DNA from: Acephala macrosclerotiorum
Taxonomy: Eukaryota; Ascomycota; Leotiomycetes; Helotiales; Mollisiaceae
Assembly (NCBI GenBank): GCA_014904845.1
Contig: MU119321.1
Coordinates: 1 to 64,000 of the forward strand
Length of the DNA stretch: 64,000 nt
Direction: 5' to 3'
A program made the position numbers and the translations under genes. The first letter of the stretch is position 1; each line of letters begins with the position of its first letter. The notes beneath the pieces were generated by a model. It saw only the letters and a list, made by a program, of their open reading frames with translations. It ran no database searches and had not been told where the DNA came from. Of the stretch, positions 48,860 to 58,764 are shown in pieces.

Positions 48860-49272
48860 CACTCGTAAAACCATATTTACCCGATTTTTAAACATTAATA
48901 AAATAAAAACCATTTAATATAATAACTTCAAATTTGGAAATTTATTTAATTAAAAATTATATATATATTATAATAAAATATTAAAATATAAAAATATAAA
49001 TTATTTAAAATAACGATTTTTATAATATTAATAAAATTACTTGATTTTGATTTTAATAATTAATTAATAATATAAATATTAAAATATATTAAAATATATT
49101 AAATTTTAATTTTTTTAAAAATTAAATTAATATTTATTATATTATTAATTTTTATATTTTATATTAATTAGTTTATATAAAAATTATTCAAATTTTGAAT
49201 TTTAAATTTATAGTTTTATTATATAAAAGTTATTGAAATTTAAAAATCGATAATTTTAATATTAAACGAGTA
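48860..49272. mobile_element. Tc1/mariner-like MITE, 413 bp (degraded)
   Basis: Left terminus CACTCGTAAAACCATATTTA then CCCGATTTTTAAA. The right terminus, read inward, is TACTCGTTTAATATTAAAAT then TATCGATTTTTAAA, the same sequence after RIP-type changes. TA dinucleotides flank both ends (48,858-48,859 and 49,273-49,274), as expected for Tc1/mariner insertion. The flanks reconstruct a palindromic target CAATG-TA-CATTG. There is no coding capacity and the interior is AT-saturated. Confidence 0.75.
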
Positions 49273-49289
49273 TACATTGAATAAGTCTG

Positions 49290-52200
49290 TGCATTTAAAA
49301 TGGATCTCGGTTATTGCATTGCCAGCACTACCAAATACGGCGAAGGACAAAATAAACGCCAAAACTTGGGTCCCGCCGTCCATGGCTGCGAACAAAATGT
49401 GTTATACTCGATGAACCAGTTCGGTCGGTACTTCCTCATGTAAAATTGCGAGATAACCCTAACATGAAACCAGGGCATTGTGACACTGTTAATTCCCACG
49501 TAGAGGAGGCCGATGAATTTTGCGATGATGGCAGTGTTCCAGTAATCCCATCTCATTTTCGGAAAGTATTTATGTGCGATCCAAAATGGTACAGGAGCGT
49601 GAAGCCGATGAAGAAAGCGAAGCAAACGCACTGATAGATCCCGTCTGCCGAGAAAAGATGCTTAGCTAGGCCCCCCATGCGATAGATTGGGAGTTGTAGT
49701 TCTGAATAGCTTGGCCTGACTAAATATTGGAGCCTTATATAGAGAGGAGGATGTCTCACTTATTTGTGGTGATTGAGGACATGGGAATGTATGAGAAAAG
49801 TACTTCCAATAATTGTCCCACTCTGCAATCAGAGTAGTTATTAAGTCAGCTAGTTGATATTAATACTAATAACTGATCAGTTTATCAGCTAATTAGTTAC
49901 TTAGTTTTTCAACTAATAGCTAGTTATTTAATAGATTTTCGAATGACTGAATTAATAAACTTAATAATTAAATTTTTAAGATTTTAAAATCGTAATTTTG
50001 ATTTTTTATTAATATTTTAATAAAAACCCGAAATAGAAAAACTTAATAAAAAGTTTTTAATTGGTTAAAATTAAGCGAATTAAAATAATAAATTTAATTC
50101 TCGAATTAATTATATACGTAATACGATTACTAGTTTTTTTTTATTACGAAAAACTTTATATATAAAATACGTATATAATATATAATTTTTATTATAATCG
50201 AACTTTTTATTTAATAAATTATTATTTTTATAATGTTTTTTTTATATTTTAAAAATTTGTAATAATTAAACAAATTATTTAAATTATATAAAATATATAT
50301 ATAAATTAAAAATATTTTTAATTATTTATATAATAATATTATATAATTTAAATAATTTTTTTTTTTTATATTTATTATTTTTAATATAAAAAATAACTTA
50401 AAATAAAAAATAATCCAAAGTTAAAAAACTCGATTTAATATATATATATTTTTTATTCGAACTAATTAGCAACTGATTAGCAAATTATTTAAGCCATTTA
50501 GCAATTGCTTTTATTGTCAGCTATTCAATTGTTTATTTTGCTCGAATGATTAAAAGCTGACTGGCTTAATAACCACTCTGCCTGCAATCCGCCAATAAAA
50601 TCCTTCTTGAGGCTCGGCAGCTATGACCTACAACCTGCGCTGTGAACGTTGCTCGAGGGCTCAGATGCGTATATTATCCGAATTTGAGATCGCTGAGAAG
50701 GAGCTGTCCTTACCAGACACTATTGTACTCGAACACCACAAAGAACATGTTCGCCTTCGGGAAGCCTGGATGCAAATACCCTCCGATCATTTGGATAACA
50801 GGTTGAGTGTCGTATTGATATCCGGTCATTGCATACTGGGCTCCGAAGAATAAAATGTAAATGCAAGACAGGCCGCAAGCAATGAAGAAAGCCCACCACG
50901 GCAGAGTCGAATTGGTGGGGTACATCATAGTGAAACCAATGGCAACATAGATGACGAAGATAATACCGTACCACCAATCTGGCGCGTCTTTGTACTGCAG
51001 CATGAGACGGAAGTGTGGATCGTGCTCTGTGTCGGCGATGCCACTTCTCGAATCCCTGGCAGTCCAGAATCTCCAGTTCCATTTCCGTGGACTAACCAAG
51101 TGAATTAGATTAGCCAACGAAATGAAATCTAGAGCAGATTTGATGCCAACCCAGTTCCATAGCCAAAGATGTATAGAGGTCGCCGTGATTGAAAAATTGA
51201 TCGCAGGAATGTAGAACGCAAATGTGACGGCAAAATATGGAAGACCTTGCTGGGCTGGAAGAATGAGATCAACTTCTCCACTTTCGTTGAGAATGGCGGT
51301 CTGATTGTACTGAATGAAGGTCGTTCCATTCGATTCACCAATGAAGAGCAACTGGGAAAGAAACGGAAAGTCTTGCGCACGCCAGATATTGCCGTAGTAG
51401 ACGCCTGTAAACACTCCAACACAGAGGACGTATCCCACGAAACTGTTGAACAGTGTATGAAGAGGATCCTAGAGCGGGCTTGGATTCGAGATATACTGCC
51501 AATCGAATGAGAGACCCATGATCCCTAGGCCTTCGTTGCCATTGGACCCTCGGAAGAGGTTTGTGAACAGCAGACTGTTTCTTTTAGCAAGACAAAAGAA
51601 CGAGATACCCACAAGAATGGGCATGATGAATTCCGGGATGATTTCGTAGAAGAAGAGGACTAGAAAACCAATATAGAATACATGAAGTTTCTTTTTGACT
51701 TGGCTCTTTTCGCCGTGGAGTGCTTCCACGAGCGATACCATTGGGAGGTTGTTGGGAACAGCATTTTTGTTGGGTAGACAAGAGTGCGTCGGAGGAGTCC
51801 AGCAATGCCGTATCCTAAACACTGAGAAGCAAATACCGGGAAAATTCCAACAGCAGGGGTTGACTCCTCGTTGTAGAACAATTTCTGGACAGCTAGAAGC
51901 TCGATGGCTGCAGGCGCGTTGCGGGCGGCTGATCCCACGATGATAATCACGGCATGCTCTTTACTATTGAACTAAAAATTATCTTAGTAGTTGTAATTAC
52001 GAGCAGGAGCAGACCAGACACTTACGGGATGGGGATTGAGAAATCGTCCAAGCCACGTCTTACGGGGATGAAGGTAGACATCGCTTCGCTATGAACATAG
52101 CTGATAACAGCCAAGAAGACTGTTGATACCACCACTGTCTGAGGCTTGAAGTAATAGATGGTTGCAAGAACAGCACCTAACGTGGCCAGACCAGTTCCTG

Positions 52201-52509
52201 GATCGATCGGTGCCTGCTCAAATGGTGCCGACCCAATGCCTGATGCTCACCTAAAAACAAAGTCCTGAAGGTCCATGGATTGAGGGTTGGATCATCGCGG
52301 GCATGAATGACCTCCGTAACAAAATCTTCGGCTGTCTCAGGCGCGAGTTTGTAGTGTTCTTCGTAGTCCTCGACGTAGGCCGGTGCAATGTCATCGCGCA
52401 CAATTGATTTCTCATCCTTTCCATCTGCCATATCGTTTGCTGTTGCCGAAACAACTATCTCATCTTCGCCCTTGCCAATGGCGGCTCGGAGACGTCGTAA
52501 GGTAGCCAT
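49290..52509 (-). pseudogene. OPT-family oligopeptide transporter, split and decayed
   Basis: Starts at ATG 52,507-52,509. Exon 1 (52,251-52,509) ends NPWTFRTLFLG. A 53-nt intron follows, then exon 2 (52,026-52,197; TGLATLGAVLATIYYFKPQT), a second intron to about 51,964-51,972, and a long exon with KEHAVIIIVGSAARNAP, SNGNEGLGIMGLSFDWQYIS, KSALDFISLANL and GGYLHPGFPKANMF. The C-terminal part (PVPFWIAHKYFPKM, GINSVTMPW, SQFYMRKYRPNWF, MDGGTQVLAFILSFAVFG) lies beyond a 751-bp insertion (49,830-50,580). These are hallmarks of fungal OPT proton-coupled small-peptide transporters, multi-pass plasma-membrane proteins of about 750-800 residues. Lesions: TAG 51,469, TAA 50,710, TAA 50,674, TGA 49,756, TAA 49,735, TAG 49,720, and single-base frameshifts near 51,755, 49,673, 49,595 and 49,415. 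Most stops fit RIP. Not functional. Confidence 0.9.
49830..50580. mobile_element. hAT-like non-autonomous element, 751 bp
   Basis: Termini CAGAGTAGTTATTAAGTCAG and the complement of CAGAGTGGTTATTAAGCCAG. The element is flanked by 8-bp direct repeats TCTGCAAT (49,822-49,829) and CCTGCAAT (50,581-50,588), one transition apart. Eight-bp duplications and CAGNG tips are characteristic of the hAT superfamily. The interior is AT-saturated by RIP and carries no transposase. It splits the OPT gene at or beside the 3' splice site of a probable intron (minus strand ATTGCAG), so the duplication copies the acceptor. Confidence 0.85.
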
Positions 52510-53132
52510 TGGAAGTTGAATGAGTTCTTTCTTGGTACCGTACTCCGGTCTCGAACGGACGAGAGCTTGAACTTATCGCAAAACACGACACAGGAAACAA
52601 GATGGCAACGTCCCCATGACCGTGCCATGCAATTAATTGTGTGTATACGGAACAACGTTGGGTATTGGTCGGTATATGTACTACATACCATTATCATTCG
52701 TTTAGATTCGAGGGACCTTGCCCGGTGAGCCGTAATCCAGGGTGTCGCTCATTTTGCCTTAAAGGCTTGTCGCGAGCTGCCCATTAGGGAAACATATTAT
52801 ATGTGGAGGGAAGCGTGTGCTGCGAGAGCCTCGAGGAGGATGTTGGAGACACAAGAGAAATTGATGAAGGAGCTTTGTCGTGTCGCGTCGATTAAAATCT
52901 AATGGTCGCGTTGAGTGCTTAGTGAGAGTTGCCGCCTGAGGAGGAGCATGAAGACCACAACACAAGATCAACCACTTTCTCAATCATCGGGCTGTGCTGC
53001 TCGTGATGGCGAGGCTCTGGATGGGAATATATCATTAGAATGGTCTTATTCCTCAAAAACAAGCCTACCTCTTTGATTGAAATCTAGGTACATGCGAGAG
53101 CGACAGGGCTTGATAAGAGAAGGAAAGAGGTG
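52510..53132. promoter_or_regulatory. upstream region of the OPT pseudogene
   Basis: Normal composition with no convincing gene; the frames present are short and overlap on both strands. It is bounded on the right by the Tc1/mariner-like element at 53,135, which inserted about 620 bp upstream of the transporter start. I see no clear TATA box or regulator site. Confidence 0.4.
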
Positions 53133-53134
53133 TA

Positions 53135-53831
53135 CAGTCGGGTTCGCTTAAAACTCGTCACGTGATTTTAGTATCTATCAACTTTAATTTATTATAACTT
53201 TAGTAAAATAATATTAAAATATTTTCAGTTTAAAATATTTTATAATTTAATATAAAAATAATTATTTAAATTTAAATTTCGTTTATTTATATAAATAATA
53301 TATTTATAAAATATTTTTTATATTTTTTACAAAATTTAATATTATATAATAATAAACAATACTATAAATAAAACAATTAAAACTAAACTGTTTAATATAA
53401 AAGAAATTTAAAATGGATTTATTTTATTTTAAAAAGTTTCAAAAATTTTAAAAAGAGAATTTTTAAATAATAAAATTTTAAATATTAAGATTTTTATTAT
53501 TTTTCGTTTATTTTTTATAAACTTATAAGTTTTAAAAAATTAAAATTAAAGTAATTATTAAAAATAAAAAAAAATCTTTTATATTACGATTTAAACTTTA
53601 TTTTTAAACTTTAATTAATTAATAAATTTACGTTTAATATAATAAAAATTTTATATATATATTTTAATTTTTAAAGATTAATTATAAAATATATTATTAA
53701 TATATATAATATATAATAACGTTTTTATTATTATTTTAATAATATAATTTTATTTATTTTTAAAAAAGTTATAAAAAGAATAAAATTAAAGTACCGAAAA
53801 TCACGTGACGAGTTTCAATGTGACCCGACTG
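53135..53831. mobile_element. Tc1/mariner-like element, 697 bp (degraded)
   Basis: Termini CAGTCGGGTTCGCTTAAAAC and the complement of CAGTCGGGTCACATTGAAAC. Both continue CTCGTCACGTGATTTT, giving about 40 bp of clear inverted repeat with a divergent 8-bp patch. TA flanks both ends (53,133-53,134 and 53,832-53,833). CAGT tips and TA target sites fit Tc1/mariner (pogo/Fot1-type) elements. The interior is RIP-saturated and non-coding. It separates the OPT pseudogene from the next gene island. Confidence 0.85.
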
Positions 53832-53833
53832 TA

Positions 53834-54063
53834 CAATGTGGTGATGGAAAAAAAATTCTACTAGTTGCGACACCTGGGTCGCATAAAAAAAACGCTACCC
53901 TGTAGTTGCCAACCAATTAATCACACAGGCTTGTTCCCAGGGCACTTAGGCGCAGGCAATACTGTGTTTCAGGCCCATACACTAAAATTTAGGGGACGTG
54001 CACACTAACAAGGCCAAACTCAATCTAGCTGAAGCCCCAAGGGCCCCCCACTTCTTTCAAAAA
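53834..54063. other. intergenic, nothing recognised
   Basis: Ordinary composition between the 697-bp element and the 3' end of the small charged-protein gene. No feature supported. Confidence 0.4.
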
Positions 54064-54471
54064 TCATCCACGTCGCCTCAACTCACCAAGTCCCTCAACA
54101 GCAACACGATCATGACGAGATACCCGACCCTTTAATGGTATCTGCCCAGGGTCAGGACCACTATCAGGATTCCCCGCTCGCGCTTTCCTCCTCCTCAACT
54201 CCTTCCTCCAAGTTGCTCGATCCCTCAACAACACATAAAGAGGCCACCATGCAACATTCCACCATTTTCGTTCTTCATATGCAATCGGATGCGCTTGGAT
54301 CCATTCTTCTCTCTCCTTTCGTTCTCGATCACGTTGTTGTTGGGCAAGTCGTTTTTGCTGAAGTCTTTCTTGTCGTTCCTTCTCTTTTTGTTGTCGGAGG
54401 TATCTTTCCCGCTCGATTTCAGCGTGTGTCTTTGGTCGACTGGCCGCCGGACGACTTGATCCTCCTCCCAT
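54064..54471 (-). CDS. small charged coiled-coil protein, possible N-myristoylation
   Basis: An intact 135-residue frame starting MGGGSSRPAASRPK. Gly2, Ser6 and a basic residue at 7 fit the N-myristoylation consensus, which would anchor the protein to membranes. Residues about 15-60 are an Arg/Glu/Gln/Lys-rich helix (ERERYLRQQKEKERQERLQQ) likely to form a single helix or coiled coil. A Trp-rich segment follows (EERKWWNVAWWPLYVLL) and then a basic tail. I do not recognise the family. The last ~35 residues (from about NPDSGPDPGQ) are of lower complexity and could be intron or readthrough, so the 3' end is uncertain. A plus-strand frame of 113 codons overlaps and is likely a shadow. There are no RIP-type lesions. 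Confidence 0.6.
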   Translation of the reverse strand: MGGGSSRPAASRPKTHAEIERERYLRQQKEKERQERLQQKRLAQQQRDRERKEREEWIQAHPIAYEERKWWNVAWWPLYVLLRDRATWRKELRRRKARAGNPDSGPDPGQIPLKGRVSRHDRVAVEGLGELRRRG

Positions 54472-54479
54472 GGTGAAGA

Positions 54480-55151
54480 TCTAATATTTTGATGTGTGGA
54501 GGCTGGCGGTTTTGGTGACAGCTGCAGGTGCCTTGTTCACCCGAATATAGACGAGACTGAGTCTGGAGGGAGATGAGAGTCCTTCAGCAAAGCTTAGAGA
54601 AGAGAGTTCTGCGAATTTTGATGAGGTGATTATGAGCAGTTATATCATGACGCTCTTGTCTTTCATGGACTGGACGTTGGCAACCTTGGCATCATTCCTC
54701 GACCAGAAGAAAGACGGGCCGTAGCGCTCGCCCTGCTTCATAGGGCTGTGTGGAGTTCACATGGCGATCGGATCAGGCATCAAAGTTATCTCGCAGTTCA
54801 TTGGAAGCGTGTCTGCACTCCTACGTCTAGTGGCATTCATTCGCCAATGGCTAATAGATAGCCAAGCGCAGGATTTACTTAAGTGGTGGCTGTGCTCATC
54901 ACGCAGCAACACCTTCAACAATTATTTTCGATCATCATACGAGAGTTCTGAAGCGCTTTCAATGGGTGAAATGTCATTTTAAAGTGTGCATGTCAAAGGG
55001 TTAGGCAAATGCGGTGTCTATCGAGCGTTGCACTGTACTTTACGAGGCCACTTTGACACTTAGCAAAAGCTTGAACATCTCATCATCTGAGTTTATCTGA
55101 GCAACTCAAATACATTAAGATTCAATCATAAAATAAGAGCATTACTTGACT
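54480..55151. promoter_or_regulatory. shared upstream region between divergent genes
   Basis: Lies between the start of the charged-protein gene (minus strand) and the start of the sulfotransferase-like gene (plus strand), so it must hold both promoters. A 73-codon plus frame (54,761-54,982) and a short minus-strand frame (MKQGERYGPSFFWSRNDAKV) are present, neither recognised. No clear TATA box. Confidence 0.35.
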
Positions 55152-56038
55152 ATGGCAGAGATGGAGATCCTCATGCTGGGACTGTGTCGGACAGGCACAA
55201 TGTGTGAGTACCTCGCCCCCGTACTGCACTGCATCTTACTTCAAGGTCTCTAACTACTAACCTAACAACGCTCAGCAATGAAACTCGCCCTCGAAGAACT
55301 CGACTACAGCAAAGTTTACCACTTCTTCGAAGTTTCAGAAAATGCTACGCATACCCAACGGTGGATTGAAGCTCTGGAAGCAAAGTATCGTCAAAGCCAT
55401 GAAGGACCAAAATCCTTCGCCATACCGGATTGGCGCAAGCTTTTCAAAGATTACAATGTACGTGTCAACTGCCAGCAAGTTTGAAGAATATATGGTAATT
55501 CAGATAACAGGCCATCACCGACATCCCGGCAGCCTGCTTTGCCCCCGAATTAATAGCAGCATACCCTCGCGCGAAAATCATCCTCACAACGCGATCCTCA
55601 GAAAGTTGGCAAAGATCCATGCTGCGCACTATAGGAGCTCTTCACTCATCTCGCCTCTCTCGACTCGAACTCCTGTTTTCTGACGAAGAAGGAAAATCAC
55701 TGTTCCACTTGCTAGATCTCATCGCCAAATATTACTTCCATGGAAGCATTTCTCGTCACGGGAAGAAAGTTTACGAAGAGCACAACGAATTGGTCCGAAA
55801 GCTTGCTATAGATGAGAAGAGGGAATTCCTAGAGTTTAGGTTGGGAGATGATTGGGGACCTTTGTGTCAGTTCTTGGGGAAGGATGTGCCGGAGGTGGTT
55901 TTCCCGCACGTGAATGATAGCGACTCATTTAGGAAGTATTTTAGGCTGGGTTGGTATCGACTTCCTGTAAAAGTCGTGCTTTGTGTGGCTCTCTGGGTTT
56001 TAGGATGCGGCATGGGGTACTGGCTTTTTCAAAAATGA
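55152..56038 (+). CDS. sulfotransferase-like P-loop protein with C-terminal membrane anchor
   Basis: Three exons, 55,152-55,203, 55,276-55,457 and 55,511-56,038, with introns of 72 and 53 nt (GTGAGT...CTCAG and GTACGT...AACAG). Phases match and give a 253-residue product. The start MAEMEILMLGLCRTGTMSMK carries the sulfotransferase-type P-loop (GLCRTGTMSMK, residues 10-20). RAKIILTTRSSESWQRSM, around residues 100-117, is the conserved strand-Arg-Ser segment of PAPS-binding folds. KVYEEHNELVRK and FLEFRLGDDWGPLCQFLGK are typical of the fungal Sulfotransfer_4-like family. The last ~22 residues (KVVLCVALWVLGCGMGYWLF) form a membrane segment, so the enzyme may be tail-anchored. The substrate is unknown. 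No stop or frameshift is seen. Gene models that miss intron 2 would split this gene. Confidence 0.85.
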
Positions 56039-56177
56039 AGCTCATATTCATAAGGGTATGTAGCCAAAATGTCCCTCCGCTCGTCAGCCTTCTAAGTGCA
56101 GGGCCTCGGCCTCTCTTCATAAGTCCACAGCACTCGTTATCGTAATCTGGCAACGTTCCAATCCCAAATCTCTGTAC

Positions 56178-56372
56178 TCATTCCAGCCTACCTCCCTCTA
56201 GCTTGCTTATCAAGAAGTAGTCGTCACCCCACCCGGCATCGAGGGCATCCATCCATCCAACTGCTCCTTCATCTGTATCACAGGCAAAAGCCATGGTGTG
56301 AGTGTAAAGTGTGTGTTCATGATGTCTATTCCTGTCTAGCGGTGAGGTGAGGATATATATAACATTAAACAC
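56178..56372 (-). CDS. possible small gene with good start context
   Basis: On the minus strand a TATATATAT run lies about 60 nt upstream of an ATG in a strong context (CACACCATGG, ATG at 56,292-56,294). It opens MAFACDTDEGAVGWMDALDA, then GWGDDYFLISKLEGG, before a stop. Only 38 codons are read directly. A GTAGGC donor-like site near the end could lead to further exons, but I cannot trace them. The acidic, aromatic composition looks like coding sequence, yet I recognise no family. A longer frame from 56,372 adds an unlikely N-terminus. Confidence 0.35.
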   Translation of the reverse strand: MFNVIYILTSPLDRNRHHEHTLYTHTMAFACDTDEGAVGWMDALDAGWGDDYFLISKLEGGRLE

Positions 56373-56384
56373 GTGACCACCCTA

Positions 56385-57424
56385 ATAATCTGCAACAGCT
56401 TACTTCACGTATTCGCCTGCGCCAAACTCTGGCTCTTTAGCATCGGTCAATTAATCGAATTCCCAAGCAAATCACTACTGCACGCTGCATCCATCGCCCT
56501 TTGCAAAGCATCCCCCTTCCACCCAAACAAGAGGGATTTATCATTGAAGGGGAAAGTGTCCCAGATTGTTTCGAAGAAGACTTGCGGGATGGAGACGGGG
56601 CGAGTGGTGGGGCATTTTCTGCCGAAGGGGTACGCGGTGTGGGATTGGTGGTCGGGACTGTTGAGGTCTTTGCCGTTCCAGCAATTTGGGAAGCGGATGC
56701 TGACCATTATGCCGACTTTGCAGGGAGTTGTTGGGAAGCCAGTTGTTCCGGTGTTGCGAGTGGTGCTGGCTTTTAGGTAGATGAGTGAGGAGTACTTAGA
56801 CTCTTGAGTTGCGGTTCGGGCGGTAGCATCGCCAACGGTCATGCGGAAGCCTGGTTTGAATGCTGTGATTTTGCCGCTTGAGAGGTAGTACACAGTCATG
56901 CCTCCTTTAGCTGTGGTGAAGCTAAGTGGATTGCCGAGAGTGTAAACTAGAATGATTCAGTGAACATGTTTTCTTCGAAGAGCGAGAGATAAAGGCACAA
57001 AGGGCGATTGGAAGCCATAGTAATGCATATTCAAAGAATAAAAGCACAGAAAGGGGATGCTCACCTCGGTGTATGTCCCGTTCTTTGCTTTGAAAAACAG
57101 TACAGCAGCCCAGGAATTAGAGAAGTCCTCCGTTGCCATGCAGGTTGTGCAAGTTACAGTGGTAGGAAGGTCTTGATCCACGGTAACATTGAAAGCATTT
57201 CCTCCCACGATTTGATGGAGATGTGGTGACCCCAAAATTCCAGGGTTGATCAAGCTGTTCAAAAGCAGCATATTAGTAGGCCGTTGTCTCTTGTGAATAG
57301 GGATCGCTTACGGGTCCAGACGTTCGACGACGAGCTGCGAACAGGAGAAGCGAAGTGTTGCGCTTGCAGCGTTGACACCGGGCGAAATAATCGCTACGGC
57401 AGCAAGGAGAGGACTCCAATGCAT
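56385..57424 (-). pseudogene. DUF1996 secreted protein, decayed
   Basis: ATG at 57,422-57,424 opens a signal peptide (MHWSPLLAAVAIISPGVNA) and continues LRFSCSQLVVERLDP. A 57-nt intron (57,255-57,311) follows, then INPGILGSPHLHQIVGGNAF and TTVTCTTCMATEDFSNSWAA, a second intron near 56,955-57,070, and then GGMTVYYLSS, ITAFKPGFRM, IPQVFFETIWDTFPFNDKSL and LFGWKGDALQRAMDAAC. These are the hallmarks of DUF1996 proteins, secreted fungal proteins of unknown activity. Compared with the family, short blocks are missing, including the GYGQHGDY-type segment between NDKSL and LFGWKGD. The second splice join does not keep frame as I read it. TGA stops fall in the tail after NSIN and after QSLAQANT. I judge it a pseudogene, although alternative splicing is not excluded. 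Confidence 0.75.
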
Positions 57425-57710
57425 GCTGTAATTGGAACCTCTGGCAGGCGCTGGAGGTAAGTTCGAACGTTGTGCACCGTTAGTGATGTCGAGATGGCGT
57501 CAGAAAATACACTAAGAGTTGGACTTTCCCCATAGGATATATGTATGGGCTACCAACCTAATCTTGTAATTCATTCCTGATCGTGCCGATTCCCAAATGA
57601 TGAACACTCAAATGCCGGCAAGTTGACTGATCTCTTGGCAGTAAAGTGCAAGCATGTTCTCGAAAGTGATTGCAATATGCAGAGATTATCTCGAATTGTT
57701 AGACTTTCGA
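57425..57710. other. intergenic, upstream of the DUF1996 gene
   Basis: Probable promoter side of the DUF1996 gene. Ordinary composition, and no motif or gene I can support. Confidence 0.35.
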
Positions 57711-57916
57711 GTGGTTTTAGTGCTGAGTAAGCACTGCAATGGATATAATGTCCCCGCACCTAGCTAGATCTTTAAAACCTAAATCAATCAACCAGACCAT
57801 CAAGTCCATCGAATATATCACTCAAATTGACACGAATACCACGATCGCCAATCACACCTGTCTTGGACAAATACCGATGTTCTTGCGCAGTCAAACGAGG
57901 AGTTGGGGTATTAGGC
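57711..57916 (-). pseudogene. gene-end fragment, copy 2
   Basis: On the minus strand the frame reads PNTPTPRLTAQEHRYLSKTG, then VIGDRGIRVNLSDIFDGLDG, then LVD and a stop. The last ~120 bp, including the 3' flank GGATATAATGTCCCCGC, match 44,303-44,421 in inverted orientation. A CATAG just upstream of PNTP could be a splice acceptor, but I cannot find a matching upstream exon. The family is not recognised. It also gives the empty-site version of the 214-bp element's insertion point. Confidence 0.5.
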
Positions 57917-58461
57917 TATGAACATGACTGTGTATTGATTCTAGAGTAGTACTCTTTCATATGCACTGACCTATCTGCACACGGACTTGAAATTTCACTC
58001 CCATCACCTGCCCTGGACGATGGATGGAAGGTGCTTCTTATCATCTCTATGAGCTTCAGGAAAACTTGTACTTGATTTTGAAAGATGAGACTACGTGCTG
58101 AAAGGTGGGTTGCTTCGCTCGTAGGGTCGGTGTCTCGCCCTGCGGCGGTGTCGCAAACTCACTCGAGCGTAGAAGAAAATTTGCAACTTCAAGTCAACAC
58201 ACACAGCGTATATCCATGTGACACAAGCCAATGAGACAATCTAATGATATTCTAGAGTACACAGGACACACGTCTCTTCGCTGCCTTGGCGAGGATTGCT
58301 TGATCGGCCGGTGAGTAAAGGGATGGCGGTGGGAACACCTTCGTGCACGTGATTGAAAACGAAATGGGGGGAGGATAGTGGGACGTCCCTCGTACCTCGC
58401 GCCGTGCCTTGCCTTTGACGACTCGAACTTTGAAATAATATAAAGCTTTTAATCGCACTGG
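57917..58461. other. island edge, no gene assigned
   Basis: Normal composition up to the AT block. A 68-codon minus frame at 58,252-58,458 overlaps the repeat edge and is not convincing. Nothing else recognised. Confidence 0.35.
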
Positions 58462-58764
58462 CTTCGCCGGCGCAAATAAAAGCGTTTTTTTTTATAATTT
58501 TCTTTATATAAAATTAAAACTATTTTATAAAAAAATTTATAAAAAGTTTTAAATTACAAAAGTATTAAATATTAAAAACGATATATTTTAACGTTTTTTA
58601 ATAAAATTTTAATATAAAAACGTAATTTTAATTTTACGTATTATTATATAATTTTTATATAATTTTTTTTTAATAAAATAATAATAAATTTTTTATGTTT
58701 TATATTATATTTTATTTTTAACAATTTAAATTTATTATAAATTTTTTATTATAATATATAATTT
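58462..58764 (+). repeat. ~300-bp subterminal repeat, unit 1
   Basis: Begins TTCGCCGGCGCAAATAAAAG in normal composition. From about 58,490 it becomes AT-saturated while still aligning to the preserved unit at 62,083: TTTTCTTTATATAAAATTAA corresponds to CCTCTCTACGTAGAGCTAGA. Unit 2 follows directly, beginning ATTAATATAAATAAAAACG, the RIP form of the same start. Similar units close the block at about 61,800 and 62,083. Confidence 0.65.
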
